From NCBI RefSeq assembly GCF_006974145.1, contig NZ_CP039456.1, positions 2,200,001 through 2,264,000 of the forward strand: a DNA stretch of 64,000 nucleotides, given 5' to 3'. Under the pieces are notes generated by a model. It searched no databases. It worked only from the letters and a program-made list of their open reading frames with translations, and was not told the DNA's origin. The position numbers and the translations under genes are program-made. Below are positions 46,495 to 53,733 of the stretch, in pieces (within the stretch, counting starts at the first letter, position 1; every line of letters begins with the position of its first letter). Origin of the DNA: Changchengzhania lutea. Its GTDB lineage: Bacteria; Bacteroidota; Bacteroidia; Flavobacteriales; Flavobacteriaceae.

Positions 46495-46566
46495 GCGAAA
46501 GTAGCTCAGGGGTAGAGCATCACCTTGCCAAGGTGGGGGTCGCGGGTTCAAATCCCGTCTTTCGCT
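46495..46566 (+). tRNA. tRNA-Gly (GCC)
   Basis: 72 bases. The acceptor stem GCGAAAG (46495-46501) pairs with CTTTCGC (46559-46565). The anticodon stem CACCT/AGGTG flanks loop TTGCCAA with anticodon GCC at 46527-46529, and the T-loop GGTTCAAATC is present. CCA is not encoded. It is 22 bases from the next tRNA, in one transcript. Confidence 0.97.
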
Positions 46567-46588
46567 CTGATACTTTAAAACATACCAA

Positions 46589-46672
46589 GCTGAAGTGGTG
46601 GAATTGGTAGACACGTTGGACTTAAAATCCAATGTCCATTAGGACGTACGGGTTCAAGTCCCGTCTTCAGTA
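46589..46672 (+). tRNA. tRNA-Leu (TAA), integration target
   Basis: 84 bases with a long variable arm, typical of class II tRNA. The anticodon stem TTGGA/TCCAA holds loop CTTAAAA with anticodon TAA. Acceptor GCTGAAG pairs with CTTCAGT (46665-46671). The last 20 bases of the gene plus the next base are repeated at 55253-55273, so the island is integrated at its 3' end and restores the gene. CCA is not encoded. Confidence 0.97.
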
Positions 46673-46673
46673 C
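46653..46673 (+). other. attL core repeat
   Basis: A 21-bp sequence starting TTCAAGTCCCG and covering the T-arm 3' strand and acceptor end of tRNA-Leu plus one base. It is identical to 55253-55273. Confidence 0.9.
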
Positions 46674-46678
46674 TTAGA

Positions 46679-46717
46679 AAAACCGTAAACGATTATTAAT
46701 CAATTGTTTGCGGTTTT
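46679..46717 (+). terminator. Terminator just inside the left island end
   Basis: AAAACCGTAAACGATT (46679-46694) pairs with 46702-46717, with two G-T wobbles, around a seven-base loop. It would end the tRNA transcript after integration and seal the island from it. Confidence 0.7.
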
Positions 46718-46729
46718 CTTGTTTAATAA

Positions 46730-46751
46730 ATAGTCAACATCTAGTCAATAA
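46730..46751 (+). repeat. Left arm-type integrase-binding repeats
   Basis: Two tandem 11-bp units (ATAGTCAACAT, CTAGTCAATAA) match the three units at the right end of the island (55100-55132). The same orientation at both ends fits arm sites of a lambda-type integrase. Confidence 0.6.
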
Positions 46752-46831
46752 TCTTCAAAATTTATTTTTATTACGTAGTCTTTTCTTACTGTTTTGTGTT
46801 TATATTATTATATTTATTTAAATAACATTAT

Positions 46832-47905
46832 ATGAATATAGAAGTACAAAAGGCAATTGAGAACGTCAGATTGGTTGATGCAGATAGAAATTATTGGTTT
46901 ATAAGGTCGTATGGCGGTCAAATGTTTCAAGATTTCGTACAAAGAAAATATGTTGGAATTGGTTTAAATGAAGTGCCATTTGAGTATCTAAATGAATATA
47001 AGGAAGCTGATGATGATAACAAATCATATAATCGGATAAGAAATTTTATTGAAAAAAATACTGCATATAAAGATGGCGAAGCTACCAAATGGGCGAACCA
47101 GCTAATAAATTTTCAACACAAAGCAAAAAAGGGGGATTTAGTAATAGTGCCAAATAAAAATTCCTCTTATTTTCATATTGGTGTAATAGAAAGTGAAGTT
47201 TATCAAGTTAATGAAGACCTTACTTTTTTTCATAATAAGAAATATGAAAAATTCCCTGACAAGAGAAGGGATGTTAGATGGGAAAAATTAATCAGTCGCC
47301 ATGACGTAAGGGCTGATTTAAGAGGAATGACTTCAACCCACCAAGCAATAACACTTGTTAATAAATATTCAGAAGGAATTGAAGGTCATATTTCGAGTAT
47401 TTACATTAAAGAAGATAAAATGCACCTTGTCATCAAGGTTAATCAGGATGAAGATATTAACGCTTTTGACCTTAAAGATTTTTTATCTAGTATTACGTTT
47501 TTTTACAAAGAATTTTGTGCCGAAGAAGGTATAGATGTTGAAGATTTAACAATAAAAATTAAATTACAATCTAAAGGGAAATTAGCATTAAAAGCAGCTG
47601 TTTATGGTGGTGTATTTGGTATTGCAAGTCTCATTCTGCTATCAAATGATAATGAATTTAAGGCAGAAGTTGCTGGACAAAAGATTGAATTTAAGACTGG
47701 CGATGGGCTATTAAAAAGTATTTCTGATTTCAAAGATGCGAGTCAAAAGAGAAAAATGGAATATGAAATCTTTAAAAATAGTATGAAGAATTTAAAGGTA
47801 AAAGTGGTTGATGAAAAGGATGATGAGTTAAATAATGATGTTGCTAATGATTCTATAGAAAATGGGGAAGCTGATAATGGAAAGAATAATAGTGCTAATG
47901 ATTAG
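46832..47905 (+). CDS. EVE/PUA-like N-domain protein with a C-terminal membrane segment, defence candidate
   Basis: 357 residues. Residues about 15-160 resemble the EVE/PUA-like N-domain found in McrB- and Mrr-type restriction proteins: NYWFIRSYGGQMFQDFVQRKYVGIG, then a helical part, then KKGDLVIVPNKNSSYFHIGVIE and RRDVRWEKLISRHDV. Such pockets read modified bases. Residues about 190-245 form a separate alpha/beta part. Residues 251-270 (ALKAAVYGGVFGIASLILL) look like one membrane helix or hydrophobic loop, and the tail is acidic and Asn-rich. No nuclease motif is visible. It is the first gene inside attL, convergent with the KAP gene. Function is inferred, not known. Confidence 0.65.
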   Translation: MNIEVQKAIENVRLVDADRNYWFIRSYGGQMFQDFVQRKYVGIGLNEVPFEYLNEYKEADDDNKSYNRIRNFIEKNTAYKDGEATKWANQLINFQHKAKKGDLVIVPNKNSSYFHIGVIESEVYQVNEDLTFFHNKKYEKFPDKRRDVRWEKLISRHDVRADLRGMTSTHQAITLVNKYSEGIEGHISSIYIKEDKMHLVIKVNQDEDINAFDLKDFLSSITFFYKEFCAEEGIDVEDLTIKIKLQSKGKLALKAAVYGGVFGIASLILLSNDNEFKAEVAGQKIEFKTGDGLLKSISDFKDASQKRKMEYEIFKNSMKNLKVKVVDEKDDELNNDVANDSIENGEADNGKNNSAND

Positions 47906-48043
47906 AATCCAAACTAATTTTTTGTCTTCTATCTTTTTTTCTATATGAAAAACCTCGTATGATATTAGGTATAATGGGACATAGAAAAGCATAAACTCGA
48001 CTAAAAAGATACTGATATAATATAGTATAAATAACTTTTCCAT
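47828..48043 (-). CDS. Possible small two-helix membrane protein (PLDc_N-like)
   Basis: 71 residues, starting at an ATG at 48043. Two hydrophobic helices (about 5-28 and 43-67) surround a short charged linker (EVFHIEKKIEDKK). The end (KKLVWILIISTIILSIISFPIFYRI) resembles the small PLDc_N-type proteins common in flavobacteria. It overlaps the 3' end of the EVE-like gene by 78 bases on the other strand, which makes it uncertain. It could belong to the KAP transcript. Confidence 0.35.
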   Translation of the reverse strand: MEKLFILYYISIFLVEFMLFYVPLYLISYEVFHIEKKIEDKKLVWILIISTIILSIISFPIFYRIISNIII

Positions 48044-48240
48044 TCTAGGCAGTAAATATATTAATAATATAACGATTTAATATTTTACGTAGTATTTTTT
48101 TTATGATTTAATATTTAAGTGCTGATAAGATAGGCTAAATCTAGTTTAATTTTTTTGATAAAAATTCTTTTTATTTCTGTCCTTTTTAAAGATGTATTAA
48201 CTAAAATATTAAAAATGCAAAAAGATTAATTCTAACGTTG

Positions 48241-50088
48241 TTATCGCTCTCTTTTTCTTTCAATAATTTCATTAAAACCATTGATGACAACATCTATACG
48301 AGCTAAAAGTTCCGTCATAATAATCTTTTTTGGGTGTTTCAATTCGTTATCATTACAGTAAGCCGTAATAAGTTCCTGTAGAGTAGTAAAAAAGGGTAAT
48401 TCGTTTTCAGGAAATTCAAAATGATAAACTTTATATCTATCAAAAAGGGAGTTACTAAATACTAGTAGGTTTTTGTTTTTTAACCCTTTTAATTTTTCAA
48501 AAAAATCGTTTGGGTCAATAAACTCGAAAAAACTATTTTCAGAACTCAATATTTCGCTAAAAAAATCATCGAATTCAACCAATTCCTTATCTATTGCTTC
48601 AAAGATTTTATTCGCTTTCGTACTTTTCTCATTGCTTCTTTTTTCATTATGGAATTCAAGAATTTTCTTTTCGATAATATTTAAATCTTCTTCTTTTTTA
48701 AAATGTAGAATGTTAGCAATTTGACTAGTATTTATTTCAGAAGTATGTTTTGAAATATCCAACCCTTTTGTTAATAGAGAAACCAAATCTTCTTCTGTAA
48801 TGTTTAAAGACCCAATTTCTCTATGATATTTAAGGTTGTTGTAAATTGTCTCGTAAGAGTACATGGTATATTTTCCTTGTTCTGCGAAGTTCAAAATTTT
48901 AGAAAGAGCAGTGTCTAGCTCATTATTTTCAAGAATTCTAAAGTTATATCCCATAAGAGTATTGAACGCTTCATATTCTTCAGTATTATTGATTTTTCCA
49001 TTTCTGGAGTTAATTTCATTTTTTAATTTTTCTACATCAAGAAATCCTGTTAAAACAAACTCATAAATAGAATCTGAAAATATATATATATCTTTTTCGT
49101 TTTGACTGCTTAAATATTTATCTGCAAACTTATCTCTATAGCTTTTTTCTTTTTCCTCTTTTGTTTTCGATTTAATTATCGGTGTGCCTATTTTGTCATC
49201 ATCATCTAGGTCAATAAATAACAAAAAATTATCAATACCTTGCTTGTCTTTTAAATTGGAAATTGTTAATTCACCATTTTTAAATTCATTACTGATTATT
49301 GCGGTGAAGAAAAGCATTCTATCAATTTCCCTATCGTTTTCATCTTTATAGTAGTTATACAGCTGACTTAAATTCTCCAAATAGAATCCGAAAGTCCTTA
49401 AATTTTCAATGTTATGGCTTCTAAAGAAGTGAATAACGATTTTTTCCTTACTAGCTAGAAATTCGTGAAATTCTGTATCAGTAATATTTTTTATATAACT
49501 ATTAAATAGCTCATTATAATTAGCAGTATAATTTAATATTCTACCTATAACTTTTTCCTTTATTCTGTTATAGTCACTTTCCTTATTGATTTCTTCTTCT
49601 GCGGAAAAGATAATTACTTTTGCATTTTTATGTTCGGTATATTCATTTATCAAACCTAGAATTTTTTCAGGAGCTACAGCGCACCTTTCTAAATCATCGA
49701 AACACAATACAACTTTTGACACGTCGAGATTGATTTTTATACCTTTTGTGAAGTCGATTAATTGTGTTCCCCGTGCAAAAATTTTACCAACAACGTTAGC
49801 TGTATTTCGTAACAACTTGATAGTGTTTTTAATTTCTTTATTCTGCAGTTTATCCGAAATGGGTAATATGCTACTAAATAAAAGACTTTCAGCATCTTTG
49901 ATACTTTCAATACCATTAAGAGAAATATAAATTGGTCTAAATCCTAATTCTGTAGCCTTTTTTTCAAGTACATTTTTCCATAAATAAGTTTTACCGCTTC
50001 CCCATTTTCCACTAATTAGCAAAGCATAAGTGGTTAGTTTTTTATTTAGATAGTCCTTAAATATTGATTCTATTTTTTTTGATTCCAT
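48241..50088 (-). CDS. KAP family P-loop NTPase, defence candidate
   Basis: About 615 residues from the ATG at 50088 (MESKKIESIFKDYLNKKL); the frame runs to 50139 but that part is not conserved-looking. Walker A is GKWGSGKT (27-34) and Walker B with the KAP hallmark is VVLCFDDLER (126-135). A sensor-like region (IIFSAEEEINKES) follows. The remaining 400 residues are helical and charged, with no clear membrane helix, unlike many KAP NTPases. KAP proteins include F-plasmid PifA, which blocks T7 phage, so a defence role is plausible. The iteron cluster lies directly upstream and could regulate it. Confidence 0.85.
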   Translation of the reverse strand: MESKKIESIFKDYLNKKLTTYALLISGKWGSGKTYLWKNVLEKKATELGFRPIYISLNGIESIKDAESLLFSSILPISDKLQNKEIKNTIKLLRNTANVVGKIFARGTQLIDFTKGIKINLDVSKVVLCFDDLERCAVAPEKILGLINEYTEHKNAKVIIFSAEEEINKESDYNRIKEKVIGRILNYTANYNELFNSYIKNITDTEFHEFLASKEKIVIHFFRSHNIENLRTFGFYLENLSQLYNYYKDENDREIDRMLFFTAIISNEFKNGELTISNLKDKQGIDNFLLFIDLDDDDKIGTPIIKSKTKEEKEKSYRDKFADKYLSSQNEKDIYIFSDSIYEFVLTGFLDVEKLKNEINSRNGKINNTEEYEAFNTLMGYNFRILENNELDTALSKILNFAEQGKYTMYSYETIYNNLKYHREIGSLNITEEDLVSLLTKGLDISKHTSEINTSQIANILHFKKEEDLNIIEKKILEFHNEKRSNEKSTKANKIFEAIDKELVEFDDFFSEILSSENSFFEFIDPNDFFEKLKGLKNKNLLVFSNSLFDRYKVYHFEFPENELPFFTTLQELITAYCNDNELKHPKKIIMTELLARIDVVINGFNEIIERKRER

Positions 50089-50163
50089 TGCATAATGATT
50101 TGAACATAAAAATAGTTTAACTGTGCGAAATAACATCAATAAAAAGTGAAATGGTTATTGGTA

Positions 50164-50354
50164 GTTACACTTTGGTTACAAAAGGTTACAGTGTAACGCT
50201 AATGATAGATTATTTTTATTGGTTTTTAGGTTGTTTAATCATCATGATTCAAATAAATCGAATGTTATTGAAAAGAAACAATGAAAACGATGGCTTTTGT
50301 TAAAAATAACGGCTTTTTTAAGTGTAACGTTACAGTGTTACACTTAGCGTTACA
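50164..50354. repeat. Iteron-like GTTACA/TGTAAC cluster, candidate origin or operator
   Basis: Eight copies of GTTACA or its complement: forward at 50164, 50175, 50185, 50329, 50337 and 50349, inverted at 50192 and 50323. Two groups are separated by about 125 bases. AAGTGTAAC (50320-50328) and GTTACACTT (50337-50345) form a hairpin. The cluster is between the replication initiator gene and the KAP gene in the 328-base gap 50089-50416. It may be the element's origin, or operator sites for the KAP promoter. Confidence 0.7.
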
Positions 50355-50416
50355 GTTGGTCAAAAAAGGGTAATGCAAAAATAAAATGGAGTGCGCAACG
50401 TATTCCATTGGTAAGC

Positions 50417-51574
50417 CTAAAGTTTTACAGTACCTTTTTTGTTTCTCTTTAACTTCTTCTTCCGGGCTTCGTAATTGTTTCTATTATTACATGACTTACT
50501 GCAGTACTTTGTGCCGGCTCTTTTCTTTGTGATGCTAGTTTTACAAACCACGCATTTACGTCGTTTAATAGGCACTTTTTTAGGGACAATTTCTTTGTGT
50601 ATTTTAACATCATCAGAAAGGTAACGTTTTACGTCTTTATCTAAATGCGTAAAGCGTTCACTTTTACTTTCTGAAAAGTTCCGTAATGCGTTACCATTTA
50701 TAAGACGGTTATTAGCTGATAAAACTTCTAGCTTTTGTACTAATAATTGTAATACGTCTGCCTGGGTATTAGAGGTGCAAAACTCATGCTTTAATTCATG
50801 AAATGTTTTTTTTGCTTTGAATCGTTGCGCTCTTGAAAAGGTTTCCCAATTAGTGGCATCACATAGGAAAAGCCATTTTTGGCGTTGTCGAGGTGTCATT
50901 TTACGAAGTTTTGCGCCTTTATCATAAAATATCATATCACGCCACACACTAATCAATAATAGTTTAATACTGTTTAGGTTTTCAGGTTTTAGTATATCTG
51001 CTAAAACTTTAATATTATGTTTTCTGCCTAGTTTAGTGCTTTTGATAGCTAACTCTATTCTTAAAAGGCTTTCAGTGTCTTTAGGTGTTGCAATACCTTT
51101 ATCATAAACTTTAACGTTGTACTCCTGTCTTTTGAGTTGTTTGCCATCAAATATTTCTTCGGTTTTTAATTGCCCAAAAGAACTATTTTGATAGGCTCTA
51201 ATCCCTCTAATTATTGATTTAATGGGTTTGTCAGGTTTTATATTAGCACCTAATTCAAAGTTTTGTAAGATGGCTTTATTAGGATTAACTTTAAATGTGT
51301 TTTGAAGTTCTTTAACAGTTTCTTTAAGCATATTCATATCAAAGTCAAATGCATTATGCTCTCCATTATTGTAATATTTGGCTAATGAGCCACGAATAAT
51401 TAAATGATGGTGCTTTGAAACGGTAGATGGTACTATTTTAAAAAACAATCCCTTGTAAAAGGCGTATTTGGCCTCACTTATTTCTCCTGTATTTTCATTT
51501 AGCTTCGATTGAAATTGTAGCAATGGGTTATGCTCCCAATCATGGGGAGTAGTACCAATACATAGTATTTTCAC
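50417..51574 (-). CDS. Phage-type replication initiator with C-terminal zinc finger
   Basis: 385 residues. The N-terminal third (about 40-100) carries KHHHLIIRGSLAKYYNNGEHNAFDF, similar to filamentous-phage/satellite replication proteins of the Phage_CRI/RstA kind. The middle is helical and basic. The C-terminus has a four-cysteine zinc finger (C341, C344, C358, C362 in CVVC...CSKSC) followed by a lysine-rich tail for DNA contact. It probably starts replication of the excised element at the adjacent iterons. The family assignment rests on motif reading and is moderate. Confidence 0.7.
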   Translation of the reverse strand: MKILCIGTTPHDWEHNPLLQFQSKLNENTGEISEAKYAFYKGLFFKIVPSTVSKHHHLIIRGSLAKYYNNGEHNAFDFDMNMLKETVKELQNTFKVNPNKAILQNFELGANIKPDKPIKSIIRGIRAYQNSSFGQLKTEEIFDGKQLKRQEYNVKVYDKGIATPKDTESLLRIELAIKSTKLGRKHNIKVLADILKPENLNSIKLLLISVWRDMIFYDKGAKLRKMTPRQRQKWLFLCDATNWETFSRAQRFKAKKTFHELKHEFCTSNTQADVLQLLVQKLEVLSANNRLINGNALRNFSESKSERFTHLDKDVKRYLSDDVKIHKEIVPKKVPIKRRKCVVCKTSITKKRAGTKYCSKSCNNRNNYEARKKKLKRNKKGTVKL

Positions 51575-51615
51575 ACCGTCTATGATAGCAAAGAGATTTT
51601 TTGTAGTTTTGGAAT

Positions 51616-51656
51616 GGTTTGAAACTTGTTGCTAGGTTTGAAACTAACATTTGAAC
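51616..51656. repeat. GGTTTGAAACT direct repeats upstream of the replication gene
   Basis: GGTTTGAAACT occurs at 51616-51626 and 51635-51645, with a third half-site TTTGAAC at 51650-51656. The spacing of 19 bases suggests repeated binding on neighbouring helix turns. The half-site TTTGAAC also forms the palindrome at the integrase promoter (55066-55081), so one regulator may bind both. Confidence 0.5.
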
Positions 51657-51703
51657 AAAAAAATAGAGGGCTTTAAAAGGTTCTCTTTTTTGTTTTATTG
51701 TAG

Positions 51704-51731
51704 AAAAAAGCACGACTTCTAAATCGTGCTT
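51704..51731 (-). terminator. Terminator of the small-gene operon of the island
   Basis: On the minus strand AAGCACGA pairs with TCGTGCTT (arms 51708-51715 and 51724-51731) and is followed by TTTT. It lies about 30 bases after the stop of the 202-residue gene and isolates the rep gene. Confidence 0.75.
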
Positions 51732-51760
51732 AATCCAATAATAAATAACTAGAACAAAAC

Positions 51761-52369
51761 TTATAGTCTTCTTATTTTTTCATAATTAGGTCGAAAACCC
51801 TCATTGTCCAAAGGGGTTATACCATAGCTTAAAAGTTTATTTGTACTTTTTATAATATCTTTTATCTGATTTTTATAAATTACCTCATTGTCAATAGCTT
51901 CATTTAAATCATTAGTTATTCTAGTAATAATATCCAATTTCTGATTTTGAGCTTTACTGGTAGTGTAATAAGTTCCCTTATCGTCTAAATCCTTAAGATA
52001 TTTATCGCTCAACTCTACACCTGTTTTTTTAATTATGAAGATATTATCAAGAAATTTTGAAGAGTGTTCAATTAGAGTTTTTTCTGCCAAAGAGCCATCT
52101 TTGCCTAAAAGTTCTAGTAAGGTCTGTATTTTTGCATTTGGGAATTGTGAATCTTTGCGTAGCATTTCAGTAACCTTTTTCCAGCCAAATTGTAGAATTT
52201 CGGTTTTCTCTATAATGGTTAATTCTTTATCGAATAGCTTTTGAACCTCGATTAAGCATTCATTTAAAAAAGGTATCTTTTCTTCGTTGTATTTGCGATT
52301 TTTTTTGATGAAATCTCCATCGCAGTATAAAAATTTTGGAGTGAATTTTGTTGCTAGATTTTTACTCAT
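51761..52369 (-). CDS. Hypothetical island protein
   Basis: 202 residues, mostly alpha-helical and charged, with no membrane segment or recognised domain. A leucine-rich middle (LQFGWKKVTEMLRKDSQFPNAKIQTLLELLGKDG) might be a helical bundle. It lies downstream of the 98-residue gene in the same operon as the HTH gene and ends before a terminator. I do not recognise it. Confidence 0.7.
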   Translation of the reverse strand: MSKNLATKFTPKFLYCDGDFIKKNRKYNEEKIPFLNECLIEVQKLFDKELTIIEKTEILQFGWKKVTEMLRKDSQFPNAKIQTLLELLGKDGSLAEKTLIEHSSKFLDNIFIIKKTGVELSDKYLKDLDDKGTYYTTSKAQNQKLDIITRITNDLNEAIDNEVIYKNQIKDIIKSTNKLLSYGITPLDNEGFRPNYEKIRRL

Positions 52370-52402
52370 GATTACTGATTTTATTTATTGGTTTAATTTT
52401 AT

Positions 52403-52699
52403 TTAATGAATTCCTGAAGCAGAAACCTTCATTTTTAAGGCTATGCGTTCTTTTAATTTGTTTGAAATAGGAAATGATTGTGATAGTGCTGAATTGAGAA
52501 ATTCGATTGTCTTTCTGGAATCTGAATTTTCATCAGGAAGCTGTTTTACCTGGTCCAATAATTGTTCTGCTAATAACTCTGGGTTAACCTTTAGTTTTTC
52601 AGACAGTTTAATTATTAACCTTGCTGGTATTGGCTTGCTGTGAAAGCAATATTTTAGCGCATTTATAAGATGTGCGCTTTGCGTTGATTGAACCTGCAT
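52403..52699 (-). CDS. Hypothetical small island protein
   Basis: 98 residues, helical, without membrane segments. A repeated helix pattern (PARLIIKLSEKLKVNPELLAEQLLDQV and ISNKLKERIALKMKVSASGI) suggests two similar helix-turn-helix-like units, possibly DNA binding, but this is a weak reading. It starts eight bases after the excisionase-like gene, so the two are co-transcribed. Confidence 0.65.
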   Translation of the reverse strand: MQVQSTQSAHLINALKYCFHSKPIPARLIIKLSEKLKVNPELLAEQLLDQVKQLPDENSDSRKTIEFLNSALSQSFPISNKLKERIALKMKVSASGIH

Positions 52700-52707
52700 A
52701 GCTTTAG

Positions 52708-52983
52708 TTATTTAAGTTCAACTAATGCAGCTTCTACATCTACTCTACGAAAATATACTCTATTCCCAATACCTAAAGGCTTTAGTTTTTTTGATTTACA
52801 CCAATTGTGAACTGTGGATAAATCAATAGATAGCATTTTTGCGACCTCATTTCGAGTAAGGTATTCCGTGGGTTGCTTTGGTTGGAACTCTTTTTTAAGT
52901 TCGTCTAATTGGTGTTTAACGCCCTTAACTATAACCTCTGTAAGTTCATCAGGGGTAACTTGAATGAATTGAATATTTGCCAT
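52708..52983 (-). CDS. Excisionase-like helix-turn-helix protein
   Basis: 91 residues. The C-terminal half (about 38-90) is a MerR/excisionase-type HTH: EYLTRNEVAKMLSIDLSTVHNWCKSKKLKPLGIGNRVYFRRVDVEAALVELK. In integrative elements such proteins bend the att DNA to favour excision or regulate the integrase. It heads the 52983-51761 operon and lies downstream of the integrase and the 219-residue gene. The N-terminal 35 residues are a helical extension. Confidence 0.88.
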   Translation of the reverse strand: MANIQFIQVTPDELTEVIVKGVKHQLDELKKEFQPKQPTEYLTRNEVAKMLSIDLSTVHNWCKSKKLKPLGIGNRVYFRRVDVEAALVELK

Positions 52984-53062
52984 TTCTAATTGTATTTATG
53001 GCAAATATTTCTTTGAGAAGTGTATTTTATTTAATCCAAAAAGGTATTATTTTAAGTACGTG

Positions 53063-53722
53063 CTAACTTTTTTGTCTGTAAATAGAATCTTTTAAATCTA
53101 TATAGCGTTTATTTCGATTCTCAACAGTTTTAGTTTCTGCTACATATTTAGATTTTATTTGAATTAGTTTTTCATATTCTTGGTTTAGCCAAGCGGTAAA
53201 GTCTTTGTTTGAGCAATCAATATATTTGTCATCTTTCATTTTATGAAACATAAAACTTAAGAACCTTGCATTGCTAGGGTTTTCATTATAAATTTTATCC
53301 CATAATTCGTATGCTTTTTCATTATTACCTGTAAAAATCTTTGGGAATGGGTTTGTGTTTATTAACCTTTCATTAGTTGCTATTTCTTTGTCTAACTTTC
53401 TCAATTGTTTCCAAAAAAACTTATCGAGTGCATCCAATTCATTTGCGCAATGGAAAAAAGTTGATGCTTCCTTATTATAATCACTAGAGTTTAAAAACTG
53501 TTTTATAGCTATTTTGGCATAAGCAAGTTGATAAACAGATGTTTCCAAAGAAGATATTCTTAATGGCACTAAAGAGTTAAGGTGTTCTTTATATTTAACA
53601 TTTAATTGAATTGGAAGATTTAATAAATAAGTTTTTGTTTCTTCAATTTGGTTAAGATTACGGGTCTTTTTATCTTCTAACCAATTGTCAATTTCTTTAT
53701 AAAAATCTTTAACTTTATTCAT
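53063..53722 (-). CDS. Hypothetical island protein next to integrase
   Basis: 219 residues, highly helical with many Lys and Asn and no membrane segment. The block NPFPKIFTGNNEKAYELWDKIY (about 122-143) and the following FMFHKMKDDKYIDCSNKDFTAWLNQEYEKL recur in Bacteroidota mobile-element proteins next to integrases, as I recall, but there is no established function. It starts 12 bases after the integrase, so it is co-transcribed and may modulate recombination. Confidence 0.7.
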   Translation of the reverse strand: MNKVKDFYKEIDNWLEDKKTRNLNQIEETKTYLLNLPIQLNVKYKEHLNSLVPLRISSLETSVYQLAYAKIAIKQFLNSSDYNKEASTFFHCANELDALDKFFWKQLRKLDKEIATNERLINTNPFPKIFTGNNEKAYELWDKIYNENPSNARFLSFMFHKMKDDKYIDCSNKDFTAWLNQEYEKLIQIKSKYVAETKTVENRNKRYIDLKDSIYRQKS

Positions 53723-53733
53723 TTGAAATGTTT

